This document shows positions 1-8,824 of a stretch of DNA of 64,000 nucleotides, piece after piece. The first letter of the stretch is position 1. Every line of letters begins with the position of its first letter. The stretch is from M55B127 sp034521955. Lineage in GTDB: Bacteria; Bacillota; Halanaerobiia; Halanaerobiales; M55B127. Below the pieces are notes generated by a model. That model was given only the letters and a program-made list of their open reading frames with translations, had not been told where the DNA came from and searched no databases. Position numbers and translations under genes: made by a program. Location: assembly GCA_034521955.1 (NCBI GenBank), contig JAXHLT010000002.1, positions 1 to 64,000 of the forward strand, read 5' to 3'.

Positions 1-104
1 GGAAAAACAATTTATAAATTACACAATTTATGTTATAATCTTTATTTAAGTTACTAATAGATAAATAATTATAGATGTATTAAAAATTCAAGGGGGTTTT
101 TATA

Positions 105-2495
105 TTGAGCAAATCCGACATGAAAGTAATTAAGAGGGATGAGAGAGAAGTAGCATACAGTCGGGAAAAGATTACTAAAGCAATTTATAGGGCAATGGTT
201 GAATCTAGAGAAGATGCAACTGAAGATGATGCAGAACAGGTTGCTTTAAATGTGGAAAAAGATCTAATTACAGAATTTTATAATCAGGAACGAGTACCAA
301 AAGTGGAAGAAATTCAGGATTTAGTTGAAGAAAAATTGATGAAGTCAGGTTATATTTCAACAGCTAAGTCCTATATTTTATACAGAAATAAAAGACAGCA
401 GTCTAGACTGCACAGAAAAAAAGAGAAAGAAAATCCACTTTTAACAAATAGTTTTTTAAGTAAGTATAAGCACCAACCCAACCCTTTTCCAACTGAGTTA
501 GGAGAATTTATATATTATAGAACATATTCACGTTGGTTAGAGGAAGAGCAGCGTCGGGAATACTGGTGGGAGACAGTAAAAAGAGCTGTGGAATATAACT
601 GTTCACTGGCTCAGACAACTAAAAAAGAAGCGGAAAAACTATATGATAATGTTTATCATTTAAAGAATTTTTTAGCTGGTCGCACACTTTGGACAGCTTC
701 TACAGAGTCATCTAAAAAATATGGTATGAGCAATTATAACTGTTCCTTTACTGTTATTGATAGTTTTAAAGCGTATCAGGACTTATTTTATTTGCTGATG
801 ATTGGTAGTGGAGTTGGTTTTCGTGTACTGCCACGTGATGTAGAGCAGTTACCTAAGATCAGAACAGATGTTGAAATTATTCATAAATATTATGAGCCGG
901 TAGAAAAAGGTGAAAGAAGAGAGTATACAGATTTTGATTTTGATGAAGATGATGTGGTAACAGTTAATGTTGGTGATTCCAAAGAAGGTTGGATTCAATC
1001 TATAGAATACTACTTTAAATTTTTAGTGAATCATGCTTATCGCCCACTAAAAAGAATTATTTTTAATTATGATTCTGTGAGACCAAAGGGTGAAAAACTT
1101 AAAACCTTTGGTGGAACAGCTTCCGGTCATCAGAGCTTAAAACGTATGTTTACTAAAATAGATAAACTACTTTCAGAAAAACCAGATCGAGCATTAGATG
1201 AAATTAAGCGAGTAAAATTAAAACCGATTGATGCGATGGATATTGCTAATATCATTGCCGAAAATGTTGTTTCCGGTGGAGTTAGACGTTCATCTCAGAT
1301 TTGTCTTTTCAGTGAAGATGACAAAGAAATTGCTCAGGCAAAGAACAATTTATATGTAAAAGAAGATGACGAATGGGTTATCAACAAAGAAATTTCTCAC
1401 CGTCAGATGAGTAACAACAGTATTTTTTATGAGGATAAACCTAGTAGAGAACAGCTTAAATGGCATGTTAAACAGATGCGATTTAGTGGTGAGCCTGGAT
1501 TTATCAATGCAGTTGAAGGAAGTCGCCGTCGTGATAACTTTATGGGAGTTAATCCTTGTGCTGAAATATTATTAGATTCTAAAGGAGTCTGTAATTTAAC
1601 ATCCTTAAATGTAATGTCTTTTGTTGATGAAGAAGGTAATATTGATAAAAAGGCGATGTTTGAAGCACAAAAACTTTCTGCTAGAGCTGGCTATAGAATG
1701 GCTTTAATTGAGTTTGAACTACCAGAATGGGATCAAATTAATAAACGAGATAGATTGATTGGTACTTCGCTTACTGGATGGCAGGATATGAAAAATGCTG
1801 CTGATTTAGATGAAACTCAGGAAGCACAATTATTGAAGGAACTGCGTGAGGTTGCCCACAAAGCAGCCAAAGAAATTGCAAAAGATGTAGGTGACAATGA
1901 ACCAAAACTGATTACAACTGTTAAACCAGAGGGAACACAGACTCAGATGCCTACAGTTTCTAGTGGACTACATTATTCTCACAGTGCCCATTATCTGCGT
2001 AGAGTAAGGATTTCTGCTTCTGATCCACTAGCTAGAGTGTGTGAAGAACTGGACTATCCAATTTATCCTGAAGTAGGTCAGGATCCAGAAAATCCAGAAA
2101 CCTTAGTTGTAGAATTTCCTGTTAAAGCTCCAGAAGGAGAAGTCAAAGGGGATGTAGATGCAATTGAGCAGTTAGAAACCTATAAGATGTTTATGGAAAA
2201 CTATGTTGACCATAATGCTTCAATTACCGTTCATGTACGTGATGATGAATGGGAAAATGTGGAAGAATGGTTATGGGAGAACTGGAATAGTGTAGTTGGT
2301 ATTTCCTTTATCTCCTATAATGATAATTTCTATGATTTAATGCCTTATGAGGAAATCACAGAAGAAGAATACAATCAACGGGTAGAAGAGATAAAGAAAT
2401 TTAATCCTTCATTGGTTTCTAAGTATGAAACTGAGTATTTAGAAAGAGAAATTGATGATCCTTCCTGTGAAACTGGAGCCTGCCCGGTAAGATAA
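105..2495 (+). CDS. nrdJ: Adenosylcobalamin-dependent ribonucleoside-triphosphate reductase (class II)
   Basis: Makes deoxyribonucleotides using adenosylcobalamin as radical source; cytoplasmic. Residues about 6-95 look like an ATP-cone allosteric domain, followed by a monomeric RTPR-type catalytic barrel. The NPCAEI motif gives C485 (thiyl radical cysteine), E487 and C496, with the same spacing as C408/E410/C419 of the Lactobacillus leichmannii enzyme; C213 in NYNCSF fits the partner of the active-site disulfide. The C-terminal CETGAC supplies the re-reducing pair C788/C793. The 796 aa length equals the usual about 700-740 aa core plus the cone. The start is TTG, placed after an AGGGGG ribosome site. 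A corrinoid adenosyltransferase gene at 42104 could supply the cofactor. Intact. Confidence 0.96.
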   Translation: MSKSDMKVIKRDEREVAYSREKITKAIYRAMVESREDATEDDAEQVALNVEKDLITEFYNQERVPKVEEIQDLVEEKLMKSGYISTAKSYILYRNKRQQSRLHRKKEKENPLLTNSFLSKYKHQPNPFPTELGEFIYYRTYSRWLEEEQRREYWWETVKRAVEYNCSLAQTTKKEAEKLYDNVYHLKNFLAGRTLWTASTESSKKYGMSNYNCSFTVIDSFKAYQDLFYLLMIGSGVGFRVLPRDVEQLPKIRTDVEIIHKYYEPVEKGERREYTDFDFDEDDVVTVNVGDSKEGWIQSIEYYFKFLVNHAYRPLKRIIFNYDSVRPKGEKLKTFGGTASGHQSLKRMFTKIDKLLSEKPDRALDEIKRVKLKPIDAMDIANIIAENVVSGGVRRSSQICLFSEDDKEIAQAKNNLYVKEDDEWVINKEISHRQMSNNSIFYEDKPSREQLKWHVKQMRFSGEPGFINAVEGSRRRDNFMGVNPCAEILLDSKGVCNLTSLNVMSFVDEEGNIDKKAMFEAQKLSARAGYRMALIEFELPEWDQINKRDRLIGTSLTGWQDMKNAADLDETQEAQLLKELREVAHKAAKEIAKDVGDNEPKLITTVKPEGTQTQMPTVSSGLHYSHSAHYLRRVRISASDPLARVCEELDYPIYPEVGQDPENPETLVVEFPVKAPEGEVKGDVDAIEQLETYKMFMENYVDHNASITVHVRDDEWENVEEWLWENWNSVVGISFISYNDNFYDLMPYEEITEEEYNQRVEEIKKFNPSLVSKYETEYLEREIDDPSCETGACPVR

Positions 2496-2565
2496 CGTGC
2501 AGGGATCGTGAACAATTTGATTAATATATGGTGAGATTAATCTTTTATCTAATTAGAAATTATTT

Positions 2566-2597
2566 AAAGCCCTACTGTAAAAAAGTGGGGCTTTAGT
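2566..2597 (+). terminator. Intrinsic terminator after nrdJ
   Basis: An AAAGCCC arm at 2566 pairs with GGGGCTTT ending at 2594, about 70 bases downstream of the nrdJ stop. The T tract is short, so termination strength is uncertain. The following bases to 2784 are AT-rich and contain no open frame that I can support. Confidence 0.55.
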
Positions 2598-2784
2598 AAT
2601 TATCTACTTCTGTGATAACAGGGATATTCATTTATGTACTATATTAATTTAACTGATAGTAAGCATTAAAGAAACAATTTAAGATGTAAAATGATCTTTT
2701 TAACTTTAAGTTTAATAATAAGATAAACTTTAATTATACAAATTTTTATAAATAATCAGATTTAAAATATATGGAGGAGATTAA

Positions 2785-3705
2785 GTGTCTACTGCTATAA
2801 AGATTAGAAATATAAATAAAAATTATGGTAATTTACAGGCTTTAGATGATATAAATTTAGATATACAAGAAGGTGAATTTTTTGGTCTTCTTGGACCAAA
2901 TGGTGCCGGCAAAAGTACTTTGATTGGGATTATAGGTGGTTTGGTTCATAAAGATTCAGGTAATGTAACAGTTTTAGGTAAAGATATTATTAAAAATTAC
3001 AGAGAAACTAAAAAATCATTGGGAATTGTTCCCCAGGAAATAACATTTGATCCCTATTTTACTGTAAGGGAAACTTTGGAGATGCATTCCGGTTATTTTG
3101 GAATTGAAGACAATGATGAAAAAATAGATGAACTACTTGATGCTTTGAGCCTCACTGATAAGTCAAATGTAGGACCACGGCAGTTATCTGGAGGAATGAA
3201 AAGAAGACTGTTGATTGCTAAAGCAATGGTCCATGATCCAGAAATCATTGTTTTAGATGAACCAACGGCTGGAGTTGATGTTGAGTTACGAAATAATCTC
3301 TGGGAGTATGTAATAAATTTAAATAAAGAAGGAAAAACTATTATTCTAACCACTCATTATTTAGAAGAGGCTGAAGCTTTATGTGATAGGATTGCTATTA
3401 TGAATGAAGGAAAGATAGTTAAAGTTGATACTAAAGAAAATTTGATTAATTCTATTGATAAAAAACTAGTTAAAATAAAGTTTGCAGACTTAAATAGTGA
3501 TCTTGATAAAAAACTTATGGGGATTGATTATAAAATAAATAAAGATAAGAGAGAAATCGAAATCGAAACAGCTAAACCAGATTTAGATAAGATCCTAAAA
3601 AAGATTAATGCTCTAAATATGAATATCATTGACATGAATATTGAAAGTGCAAAGCTGGAAGATGTCTTTATTAAGTTAACAAATTTAGGGCGTGATGCCA
3701 ATTAA
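2785..3705 (+). CDS. ABC transporter ATP-binding protein (YadG/DrrA type)
   Basis: ATPase subunit of an ABC-2 type exporter. Walker A GPNGAGKST lies at residues 37-45, signature LSGGM near 134, Walker B with the catalytic Glu in LDEPTAGVD near 154-162, and an H-loop histidine in TTHYLEEAE. The last about 80 residues form the extra C-terminal domain common in this subfamily. GTG start behind a strong GGAGGAG site. The permease gene overlaps its 3' end by 14 bases, so the two are translationally coupled. The substrate cannot be told from sequence. Confidence 0.93.
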   Translation: MSTAIKIRNINKNYGNLQALDDINLDIQEGEFFGLLGPNGAGKSTLIGIIGGLVHKDSGNVTVLGKDIIKNYRETKKSLGIVPQEITFDPYFTVRETLEMHSGYFGIEDNDEKIDELLDALSLTDKSNVGPRQLSGGMKRRLLIAKAMVHDPEIIVLDEPTAGVDVELRNNLWEYVINLNKEGKTIILTTHYLEEAEALCDRIAIMNEGKIVKVDTKENLINSIDKKLVKIKFADLNSDLDKKLMGIDYKINKDKREIEIETAKPDLDKILKKINALNMNIIDMNIESAKLEDVFIKLTNLGRDAN

Positions 3706-4462
3706 TACTGTAACCTTTTTAAGTTTGGTTAAACGTGAAGTTGCAAGGTTTATCAAAGTAGCAATTCAAACAATTTTTGCACCTTTAATTTCTACAGGAC
3801 TTTATTTAATTATATTTTCTTATTCTTTTCAGAATAGAGAGGTTGCTGGTTATGGTATACCATATATCAGTTTTATTGTGCCAGGATTAATAATGATGAG
3901 TTTGATTCAGAACTCATTTGCCAATACATCATCTTCTATAATTGGAGCTAAATATAATGGGATTATAATTGATTTTTTACTGGCTCCTTTTTCCTATATT
4001 GAACTTACTTTAGGTTTTATGATCGGTGGTATGGTTAGGGGATTGTTAGTAGGAAGTGTTACTTATCTGGTTTCAATATATTTTTACGGGGGAGCAGTTG
4101 CTCATCCACTGCTGGCAATATTTTTTGCAGTTCTAGTGTCTTCGATATTTTCTCTTTTTGGAATTGTTGCTGGTCTTTGGGCGGAAAAGTTTGATCATGT
4201 TTCTATTTTTTCTAACTTTTTTATCACCCCATTGACATTTTTAAGTGGAGTTTTTTATTCGGTTAAGGGACTTCCTGGAATCTGGAATGAGGTTTCATTA
4301 TTTAATCCAGTTTTCTATATGGTTGATGCAGTACGATTTGCTTTTGTTGGTCAGTCTGATATTTCTCCATATTTTTCAGCACTTGTTATCATTAGTTTAG
4401 CAGTTATTTTACTAATAGTCGTTACTTATTTATTTAAAATAGGTTATAAAGTTAAGAGCTAA
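3692..4462 (+). CDS. ABC-2 type transporter permease (YadH type)
   Basis: Membrane subunit partner of the preceding ATPase. It has about six hydrophobic segments and the family hallmarks FIVPGLIMMS near residue 65 and PLTFLSGVFYS near residue 190, closely resembling E. coli YadH from memory. GTG at 3692 or ATG at 3695 may both serve as start; either lies inside the end of the ATPase gene. Role: export of an unknown small molecule, lipid or polymer. Confidence 0.93.
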   Translation: MMPINTVTFLSLVKREVARFIKVAIQTIFAPLISTGLYLIIFSYSFQNREVAGYGIPYISFIVPGLIMMSLIQNSFANTSSSIIGAKYNGIIIDFLLAPFSYIELTLGFMIGGMVRGLLVGSVTYLVSIYFYGGAVAHPLLAIFFAVLVSSIFSLFGIVAGLWAEKFDHVSIFSNFFITPLTFLSGVFYSVKGLPGIWNEVSLFNPVFYMVDAVRFAFVGQSDISPYFSALVIISLAVILLIVVTYLFKIGYKVKS

Positions 4463-4466
4463 TCAA

Positions 4467-4633
4467 ATGGAGTTTATTGTAAAAGCCTGGATGAAATAAG
4501 TTTTGAAGGAATAGTTAGATTTTTGTTTAATAAGTTCTTAGAAACAGTAAATTGCAAAAATGATTTTTATTTGGTATTTATTCAAAACAATAATCAAAAA
4601 GATAAGAAATATAAAGAAGAAATGAGAGTTTAA
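4467..4633 (+). pseudogene. Possible decayed small ORF, unknown
   Basis: An ATG at 4467 opens ten codons and stops. Shifting one base at the AAA before that stop opens about 46 further codons ending at 4633, with reasonable amino-acid composition (many Phe, Asn, Lys). No ribosome site is visible and no family is recognised. It may be a remnant or chance; listed because this gap between the exporter and the dehydrogenase otherwise holds nothing. Confidence 0.2.
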
Positions 4634-4661
4634 AATAAAATTAATTTGGGAGTTGTATTAA

Positions 4662-5615
4662 ATGAAAATTGTGATGATTGAGCCAATAAATATTTCAACA
4701 ATGAAGATTGAAGAATTTAGACAGAGACTGGAAACTAAGGGACATGAGTTGATTGACTACTCCAATCGGGCTAAAGATAAGGAAGAGATGATTAAAAGAA
4801 TTAAAGAAGCTGATATATTAATTATTGCTAATCAGCCTTTACCAGCAGAAGTTATTAATGCAGCAGAAAATTTAAAGATGATTTCGGTTGCTTTTACTGG
4901 TTTTGATCATATTGCAATGGAGACTTGCAGGGAAAATAATATTGTGGTTTCTAACTCATCTGGGTATGCAAATCAGGCAGTTTCTGAGCTTGTATTTGGA
5001 TTAACAATTAATTTGATGAGAAAGATTAAGGATTCTGATGAGGCAGTAAGAGAAGGTAAAACAAGAACTGGTCTAATCGGAAATGAGCTGGCAGGTAAGA
5101 ACTTTGGTATAATCGGATTTGGGTCAATCGGTCAAAAAACTGCCCGAATTGCAGATGCCTTTGGTTGTAATATTTTAGTTGATAATCATAAAAAACATAA
5201 AGTAGGAGAAGAGCTTGGAGTAGAATATTTAAAGATAGATGAACTAATGCAGAAAAGTGATATCGTTAGTCTACATGTACCTCTCAAAGATTCTACAGTA
5301 AATTTAATTGATGAAGAAAAAATTGCTCTGATGAAAAAAGATGCAATTTTAATTAATACATCTCGAGGTCCGGTAGTAAACAGTAAAGCACTAGCTACTG
5401 CTCTAAACAAAGATGAGATTGCTGGAGCAGGTATTGATGTTTTTGAGATGGAGCCACCAATTCCTGAAGATCACCCACTTTTAAATTCCAAGAATACTAT
5501 TTTAACACCACATACTGCTTTTGCGACTGAAGAAGCATTTTTAAAACGAGCTGAGATAGTATTTAATAATATTAATGCTTGGTTGGCTAATGAACCACAA
5601 AATGTTGTCAGTTGA
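4662..5615 (+). CDS. D-2-hydroxyacid dehydrogenase family protein
   Basis: NAD(P)-dependent oxidoreductase of the D-isomer 2-hydroxyacid dehydrogenase family. The Rossmann motif GFGSIG lies near residues 152-157. The catalytic set is visible: Arg in NTSRGPVV, Glu in VFEMEPP and His in LTPHTAF. At 317 aa it has the short form without the ACT domain of SerA, so assignment to serine synthesis is not justified; glyoxylate/hydroxypyruvate or lactate-type substrates are possible. ATG start behind GGGAG. Confidence 0.9.
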   Translation: MKIVMIEPINISTMKIEEFRQRLETKGHELIDYSNRAKDKEEMIKRIKEADILIIANQPLPAEVINAAENLKMISVAFTGFDHIAMETCRENNIVVSNSSGYANQAVSELVFGLTINLMRKIKDSDEAVREGKTRTGLIGNELAGKNFGIIGFGSIGQKTARIADAFGCNILVDNHKKHKVGEELGVEYLKIDELMQKSDIVSLHVPLKDSTVNLIDEEKIALMKKDAILINTSRGPVVNSKALATALNKDEIAGAGIDVFEMEPPIPEDHPLLNSKNTILTPHTAFATEEAFLKRAEIVFNNINAWLANEPQNVVS

Positions 5616-5650
5616 ATTAATAATTACATTTATAATAGGGGGTTTTATTA

Positions 5651-6310
5651 ATGGCTGATAAAGAAGTAATCAAAAAGACTATCTCCTGGTATAAGGATAG
5701 AAAAGATTTATATAATCAATTAGCTCAAAAGGTAGAAAGTGTTATAAAAAATATATTGGTTGAAAAAGATATTGTTTTTCATAGTATTGAAAATAGAGTA
5801 AAAAGTATTGATAGTTTAAAAAGAAAAGCAAGTAAAAGTAAATATAAAGATCCTATCAATGAAATTACAGATCTAGCTGGAATTAGAATAATAACCCTTT
5901 TTGAAAAAGATGTTTATGAAATAAGTGATATTATTAAAAACTTATTTAAAATTGATTATCCAAATAGTGAGGATAAATCAGATTTGCTTGCAGCAGATAA
6001 GATGGGATATAAATCAGTTCATTATGTAGCATATTTCAAAGAAAATCTATTAGATAAAGATGAATTTAATAAATTTGAAGGACTTAAATTTGAAATACAG
6101 ATCAGAAGCATCTTACAACATGCTTGGGCTGAAATTGAACATGACCGTAATTATAAATTAAAAGGTAATTTACCAAAACATCTACAAAGAAGATTTTATG
6201 TACTTTCAGGAATGCTTGAAATGGCAGATCGTGAATTTAATTTATTGGCCAAAGAAGTAGATGAATATAAAAAGAAGAAAAATGGTATAGATGAAAACAA
6301 ACAGGACTAA
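5651..6310 (+). CDS. Small alarmone synthetase (RelA/SpoT synthetase domain)
   Basis: Predicted to make (p)ppGpp from ATP and GDP/GTP in the stringent response. Only the synthetase domain is present (219 aa), with no HD hydrolase and no TGS/ACT regulatory region, as in RelP/RelQ-type proteins. Motifs seen: a basic R..SIDSLKRKA stretch, DLAGIRIIT, GYKSVHYV and EIQIRSILQHAWAEIEHD, the last being the family signature. Strong GGGGGG ribosome site before the ATG. Intact single gene between the dehydrogenase and the MarR unit. Confidence 0.92.
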   Translation: MADKEVIKKTISWYKDRKDLYNQLAQKVESVIKNILVEKDIVFHSIENRVKSIDSLKRKASKSKYKDPINEITDLAGIRIITLFEKDVYEISDIIKNLFKIDYPNSEDKSDLLAADKMGYKSVHYVAYFKENLLDKDEFNKFEGLKFEIQIRSILQHAWAEIEHDRNYKLKGNLPKHLQRRFYVLSGMLEMADREFNLLAKEVDEYKKKKNGIDENKQD

Positions 6311-6372
6311 AAAGTATTATTCCTAATTATATAATATTTTTATACACCCTAATAATACCTCACAAAGCTATC

Positions 6373-6401
6373 TTGACAAAATAATAGTTGTATTATACAA
6401 T
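6373..6401 (+). promoter_or_regulatory. Sigma-A promoter of the MarR gene
   Basis: TTGACA at 6373-6378 and TACAAT at 6396-6401 are separated by 17 bases, a near-consensus vegetative promoter. The palindromic operator at 6388-6400 overlaps the -10 element, as expected for autorepression. Confidence 0.8.
6388..6400. promoter_or_regulatory. Palindromic operator 1 of the MarR regulator
   Basis: A 13-base perfect palindrome, TTGTAT-T-ATACAA, covers the spacer and -10 of the marR promoter. The same palindrome with a different central base recurs at 6928-6940 before the permease gene. Two identical dyads at both promoters of a regulator/transporter pair is the standard layout for a local repressor; binding itself is inferred. 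Confidence 0.75.
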
Positions 6402-6426
6402 TTAAATACAGAAAGAGGTGATGGTC

Positions 6427-6900
6427 TTGATAGAAGATAAAATAAAAGAGCAGGGATTGGACTGCTGTATTGAAGAAGTAGGAGAGATGATTCAAGAGTT
6501 AACAAGGTCACTCAAAATATTTGAAAGAAATGAAATTGTAAGTGAGGGTTTTACTATCTCTCAATGTTATATAATTTTATATATACAAAAGAATGAATTT
6601 TTAACTATGAATCAAATTAGTAAAAAGATGAACTTAGATAAAAGTACTATTACAAGAATAATAGATAACCTTGTTAGAGATGGGTATATCGAAAAAAGAA
6701 AATCAAATGAAGATGGAAGGGTTACATTAGCTTCTTTAACTAAAAAAGGCAAAACAAGTGCAGCAGATTTACAGTTAAAGATTAATGACTATTATAGACA
6801 AATTATAAATGAAATTCCTGAAGGTGAGGTAATGAATGTAGTTAATTCGGTTAATACTTTGCTTAAGGCATTAAAAAAGGTTAGACCTCAGTGCTGTTAA
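6427..6900 (+). CDS. MarR family transcriptional regulator
   Basis: A 157-aa winged-helix repressor. The recognition region (NQISKKMNLDKSTITRIIDNL) and a wing with EDGR lie near residues 62-105. TTG at 6427 is preferred because AGAGGTGAT immediately upstream is the ribosome site; an earlier GTG lies inside that site. Cys pairs occur at both ends: C13-C14 and the last two residues C156-C157, a possible thiol or metal(loid) sensor arrangement (inference). It likely represses itself and the permease through TTGTATnATACAA sites at both promoters. Confidence 0.9.
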   Translation: MIEDKIKEQGLDCCIEEVGEMIQELTRSLKIFERNEIVSEGFTISQCYIILYIQKNEFLTMNQISKKMNLDKSTITRIIDNLVRDGYIEKRKSNEDGRVTLASLTKKGKTSAADLQLKINDYYRQIINEIPEGEVMNVVNSVNTLLKALKKVRPQCC

Positions 6901-6917
6901 TTAGAGGTCTTTTTTTT
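6883..6917 (+). terminator. Terminator overlapping the end of marR
   Basis: AGACCTC (6883-6889) pairs with GAGGTCT (6904-6910), followed directly by eight T. The left arm lies inside the last codons of marR, so the stop codon sits in the loop. The permease therefore probably needs its own promoter, which carries the second operator. Confidence 0.85.
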
Positions 6918-6927
6918 AATTAAATAG

Positions 6928-6940
6928 TTGTATAATACAA
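6928..6940. promoter_or_regulatory. Palindromic operator 2, permease promoter
   Basis: Perfect dyad TTGTAT-A-ATACAA. It contains a TATAAT hexamer at 6931-6936 that can act as the -10 box, so repressor binding would block the promoter directly. It matches operator 1 in both half-sites. Confidence 0.75.
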
Positions 6941-6965
6941 ATAAAAAATAAAGGAGTTGAATTTA

Positions 6966-7907
6966 TTGTTAGTTGATGTAATTAAAAAGATAGTTCAAGC
7001 TGAAATCCAATATCTAAAAGCAGATTGGTGGATTTTGTTGTTGGGAATATCAATAGCTGTTATAATTAAGGTGTATGTTGGTTCTGATAGTTTGAAATCC
7101 TGGATTAATAAGAATGAAAAAGTATCAATATTTGGATCAATTGCTTTTGGTAGTTTTACACCACTTTGTGCCTGTGGAACCATGGCTGTAATTTTATCTA
7201 TGTTTGTAAGTCAAATGCCCTGGGCACCAATTATGGCTTTCTTAGTATCATCACCATTAACAAGTCCGTCTCAGTTCATTTTTCAGACTGAGTTTTTAGG
7301 CTTTAACCTGGCATTAGCTGTATTAATATCATCTATAATTTTGGGAATAGGCGCTGGAGTGTTAGCCAATATTTTATCTAAAAAAACTGTATTTTTTGAA
7401 AATCAATTTAGAATATCTTTTGAAGAAAAAGATAAAAATAACAAAAAACCATGTAGTGTTAATAAAACAAAAAGCAAGAATATATTAGATAAGTATGAAA
7501 TAAATAGTTTGGTTCATGAGTTTTATAACCTGGGAATAAAAAAAGTACTTTTCTATTTCTTAATTTTTATTGCTATCGGACAACTTGTCGAACTGTTTGT
7601 TCCAACAGAATGGATATTAAGTCTTTTTAGTAGTGAGAATGTATATTCAATACCATTATCTGCTTTAATAGGCTTACCACTATATATAAGCGGTATGTCC
7701 TCACTTCCATTATTAAAGACCATCTTAGAGTTGGGTGCTGGTGGAGGGGCAGTACTTGCTTTTTTAATTGCTGGTCAGGGAACAGGTGTAGCAGTTATTG
7801 TAGGTTTATCTACAATAATTAAAAAAAGAGCCTTGGCTTTCTATATTTCATTTATATTTTTAGGTGCAGTATTTAGCGGATATATCTATCAGTTGTTAAT
7901 AATATGA
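6966..7907 (+). CDS. Permease of the DUF318/YraQ (ArsP-like) family
   Basis: Integral membrane protein, about 313 aa, with two blocks of helices split by a hydrophilic Lys/Asn-rich loop near residues 150-190. The family hallmark PLCACG (normally PLCSCG) followed by a proline-rich helix and FLVSSPLTSPSQF is near residues 65-105. Members include ArsP, which exports trivalent organoarsenicals, and YraQ-type permeases of unknown substrate. TTG at 6966 is chosen for its 9-base distance from AAGGAG. Control by the adjacent Cys-rich MarR protein is inferred from the shared palindrome. Confidence 0.85.
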   Translation: MLVDVIKKIVQAEIQYLKADWWILLLGISIAVIIKVYVGSDSLKSWINKNEKVSIFGSIAFGSFTPLCACGTMAVILSMFVSQMPWAPIMAFLVSSPLTSPSQFIFQTEFLGFNLALAVLISSIILGIGAGVLANILSKKTVFFENQFRISFEEKDKNNKKPCSVNKTKSKNILDKYEINSLVHEFYNLGIKKVLFYFLIFIAIGQLVELFVPTEWILSLFSSENVYSIPLSALIGLPLYISGMSSLPLLKTILELGAGGGAVLAFLIAGQGTGVAVIVGLSTIIKKRALAFYISFIFLGAVFSGYIYQLLII

Positions 7908-8048
7908 TTTTCGTAAAGGAAGTTTAATTATTTTATTGAATTTATTTAATGATATTAATATTTTTACTTGATATAATATCATATATAGATTAAAGGATTT
8001 AACAATTAAAACAAGGATTGCTATATATACTAAAAGAATATATAGAGG

Positions 8049-8222
8049 GTGATTTTTATTAAAAATAAGAAATTACTAATAATAACTGGTGTTAGTGGTG
8101 GCCTAGCTGGGTTTGCTGCATCAAATATCGATAGTTGGTTTTATAGTATTATCATAGCTTTATTAATTGGACTTTCTGTTGGCTTTCTGGGAACGAAATT
8201 CTTTTCTGATGAGCATGAATAA
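8049..8222 (+). CDS. Small two-helix membrane protein, unknown
   Basis: A 57-codon frame rich in hydrophobic residues, with two predicted membrane helices and a charged tail ending DEHE. Formally the start is GTG at 8049, but that GTG is part of the GAGGGTGAT ribosome site. The frame from ATT at 8058 would begin MKNKKLLII, a typical bacterial N-terminus, so ATT may be the real start. No family recognised. It precedes the macrodomain gene by 29 bases and may be cotranscribed. Confidence 0.55.
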   Translation: MIFIKNKKLLIITGVSGGLAGFAASNIDSWFYSIIIALLIGLSVGFLGTKFFSDEHE

Positions 8223-8251
8223 ATAAGTACATTAGAAAGGGGAGATTATCA

Positions 8252-8785
8252 ATGATTAAAAGAGAAGTGTCTGGTATTGAAATTCAACTTGTAAAAGGTG
8301 ATATATCAAAACAAGAGGATATTGAATCTATTGTAAACGCTGCAAATGCTCAGTTAAGAATAGGTGGAGGTGTTGCTGGGGCTATTCATAGGGCAGCAGG
8401 AACTGGTTTAGAGAAAGAGTGCAGACCATTAGCTCCAATTGAGCCAGGAGAGGCAGTAATCACCGGCGGGCATCAACTACCTAATAAATATGTAATACAC
8501 TGTCTAGGACCGGTTTATGGCGTTGATAAGCCCGAAGATAAATTATTAAGAGACTGCTATATTAATTCCTTGAATTTAGCTGAAGAAAACCAAATTAAAT
8601 CGATTGCATTTCCAGCTATATCAACTGGAGCATTTGGTTATCCGATTGATAAAGCAGTTAAAGTTGCTTTAAGAACTGTTTTAGATAAATTATCAGAACT
8701 TGAACATTTAGAAATAGTCCGTTTTGTTTTATTCAGTAAAAATGATCTGGACGTATATAAAAAAGAATTATTAGAAATGATATAA
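8252..8785 (+). CDS. Macrodomain protein, O-acetyl-ADP-ribose deacetylase-like
   Basis: A single macrodomain of 177 aa that binds ADP-ribose and probably hydrolyses O-acetyl-ADP-ribose or removes ADP-ribose from proteins. Motifs: VKGDIS and the catalytic Asn region IVNAANAQL near residue 31-39, GGGVAGAIHRAAG, then ISTGAFGYP near residue 125. ATG start after AAGGGGAG. Close to YmdB/TM0508-type proteins from memory. Confidence 0.93.
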   Translation: MIKREVSGIEIQLVKGDISKQEDIESIVNAANAQLRIGGGVAGAIHRAAGTGLEKECRPLAPIEPGEAVITGGHQLPNKYVIHCLGPVYGVDKPEDKLLRDCYINSLNLAEENQIKSIAFPAISTGAFGYPIDKAVKVALRTVLDKLSELEHLEIVRFVLFSKNDLDVYKKELLEMI

Positions 8786-8824
8786 AATAAATTAAAAAAA
8801 CTAAGAACGAAGGAGAGCACAGAA

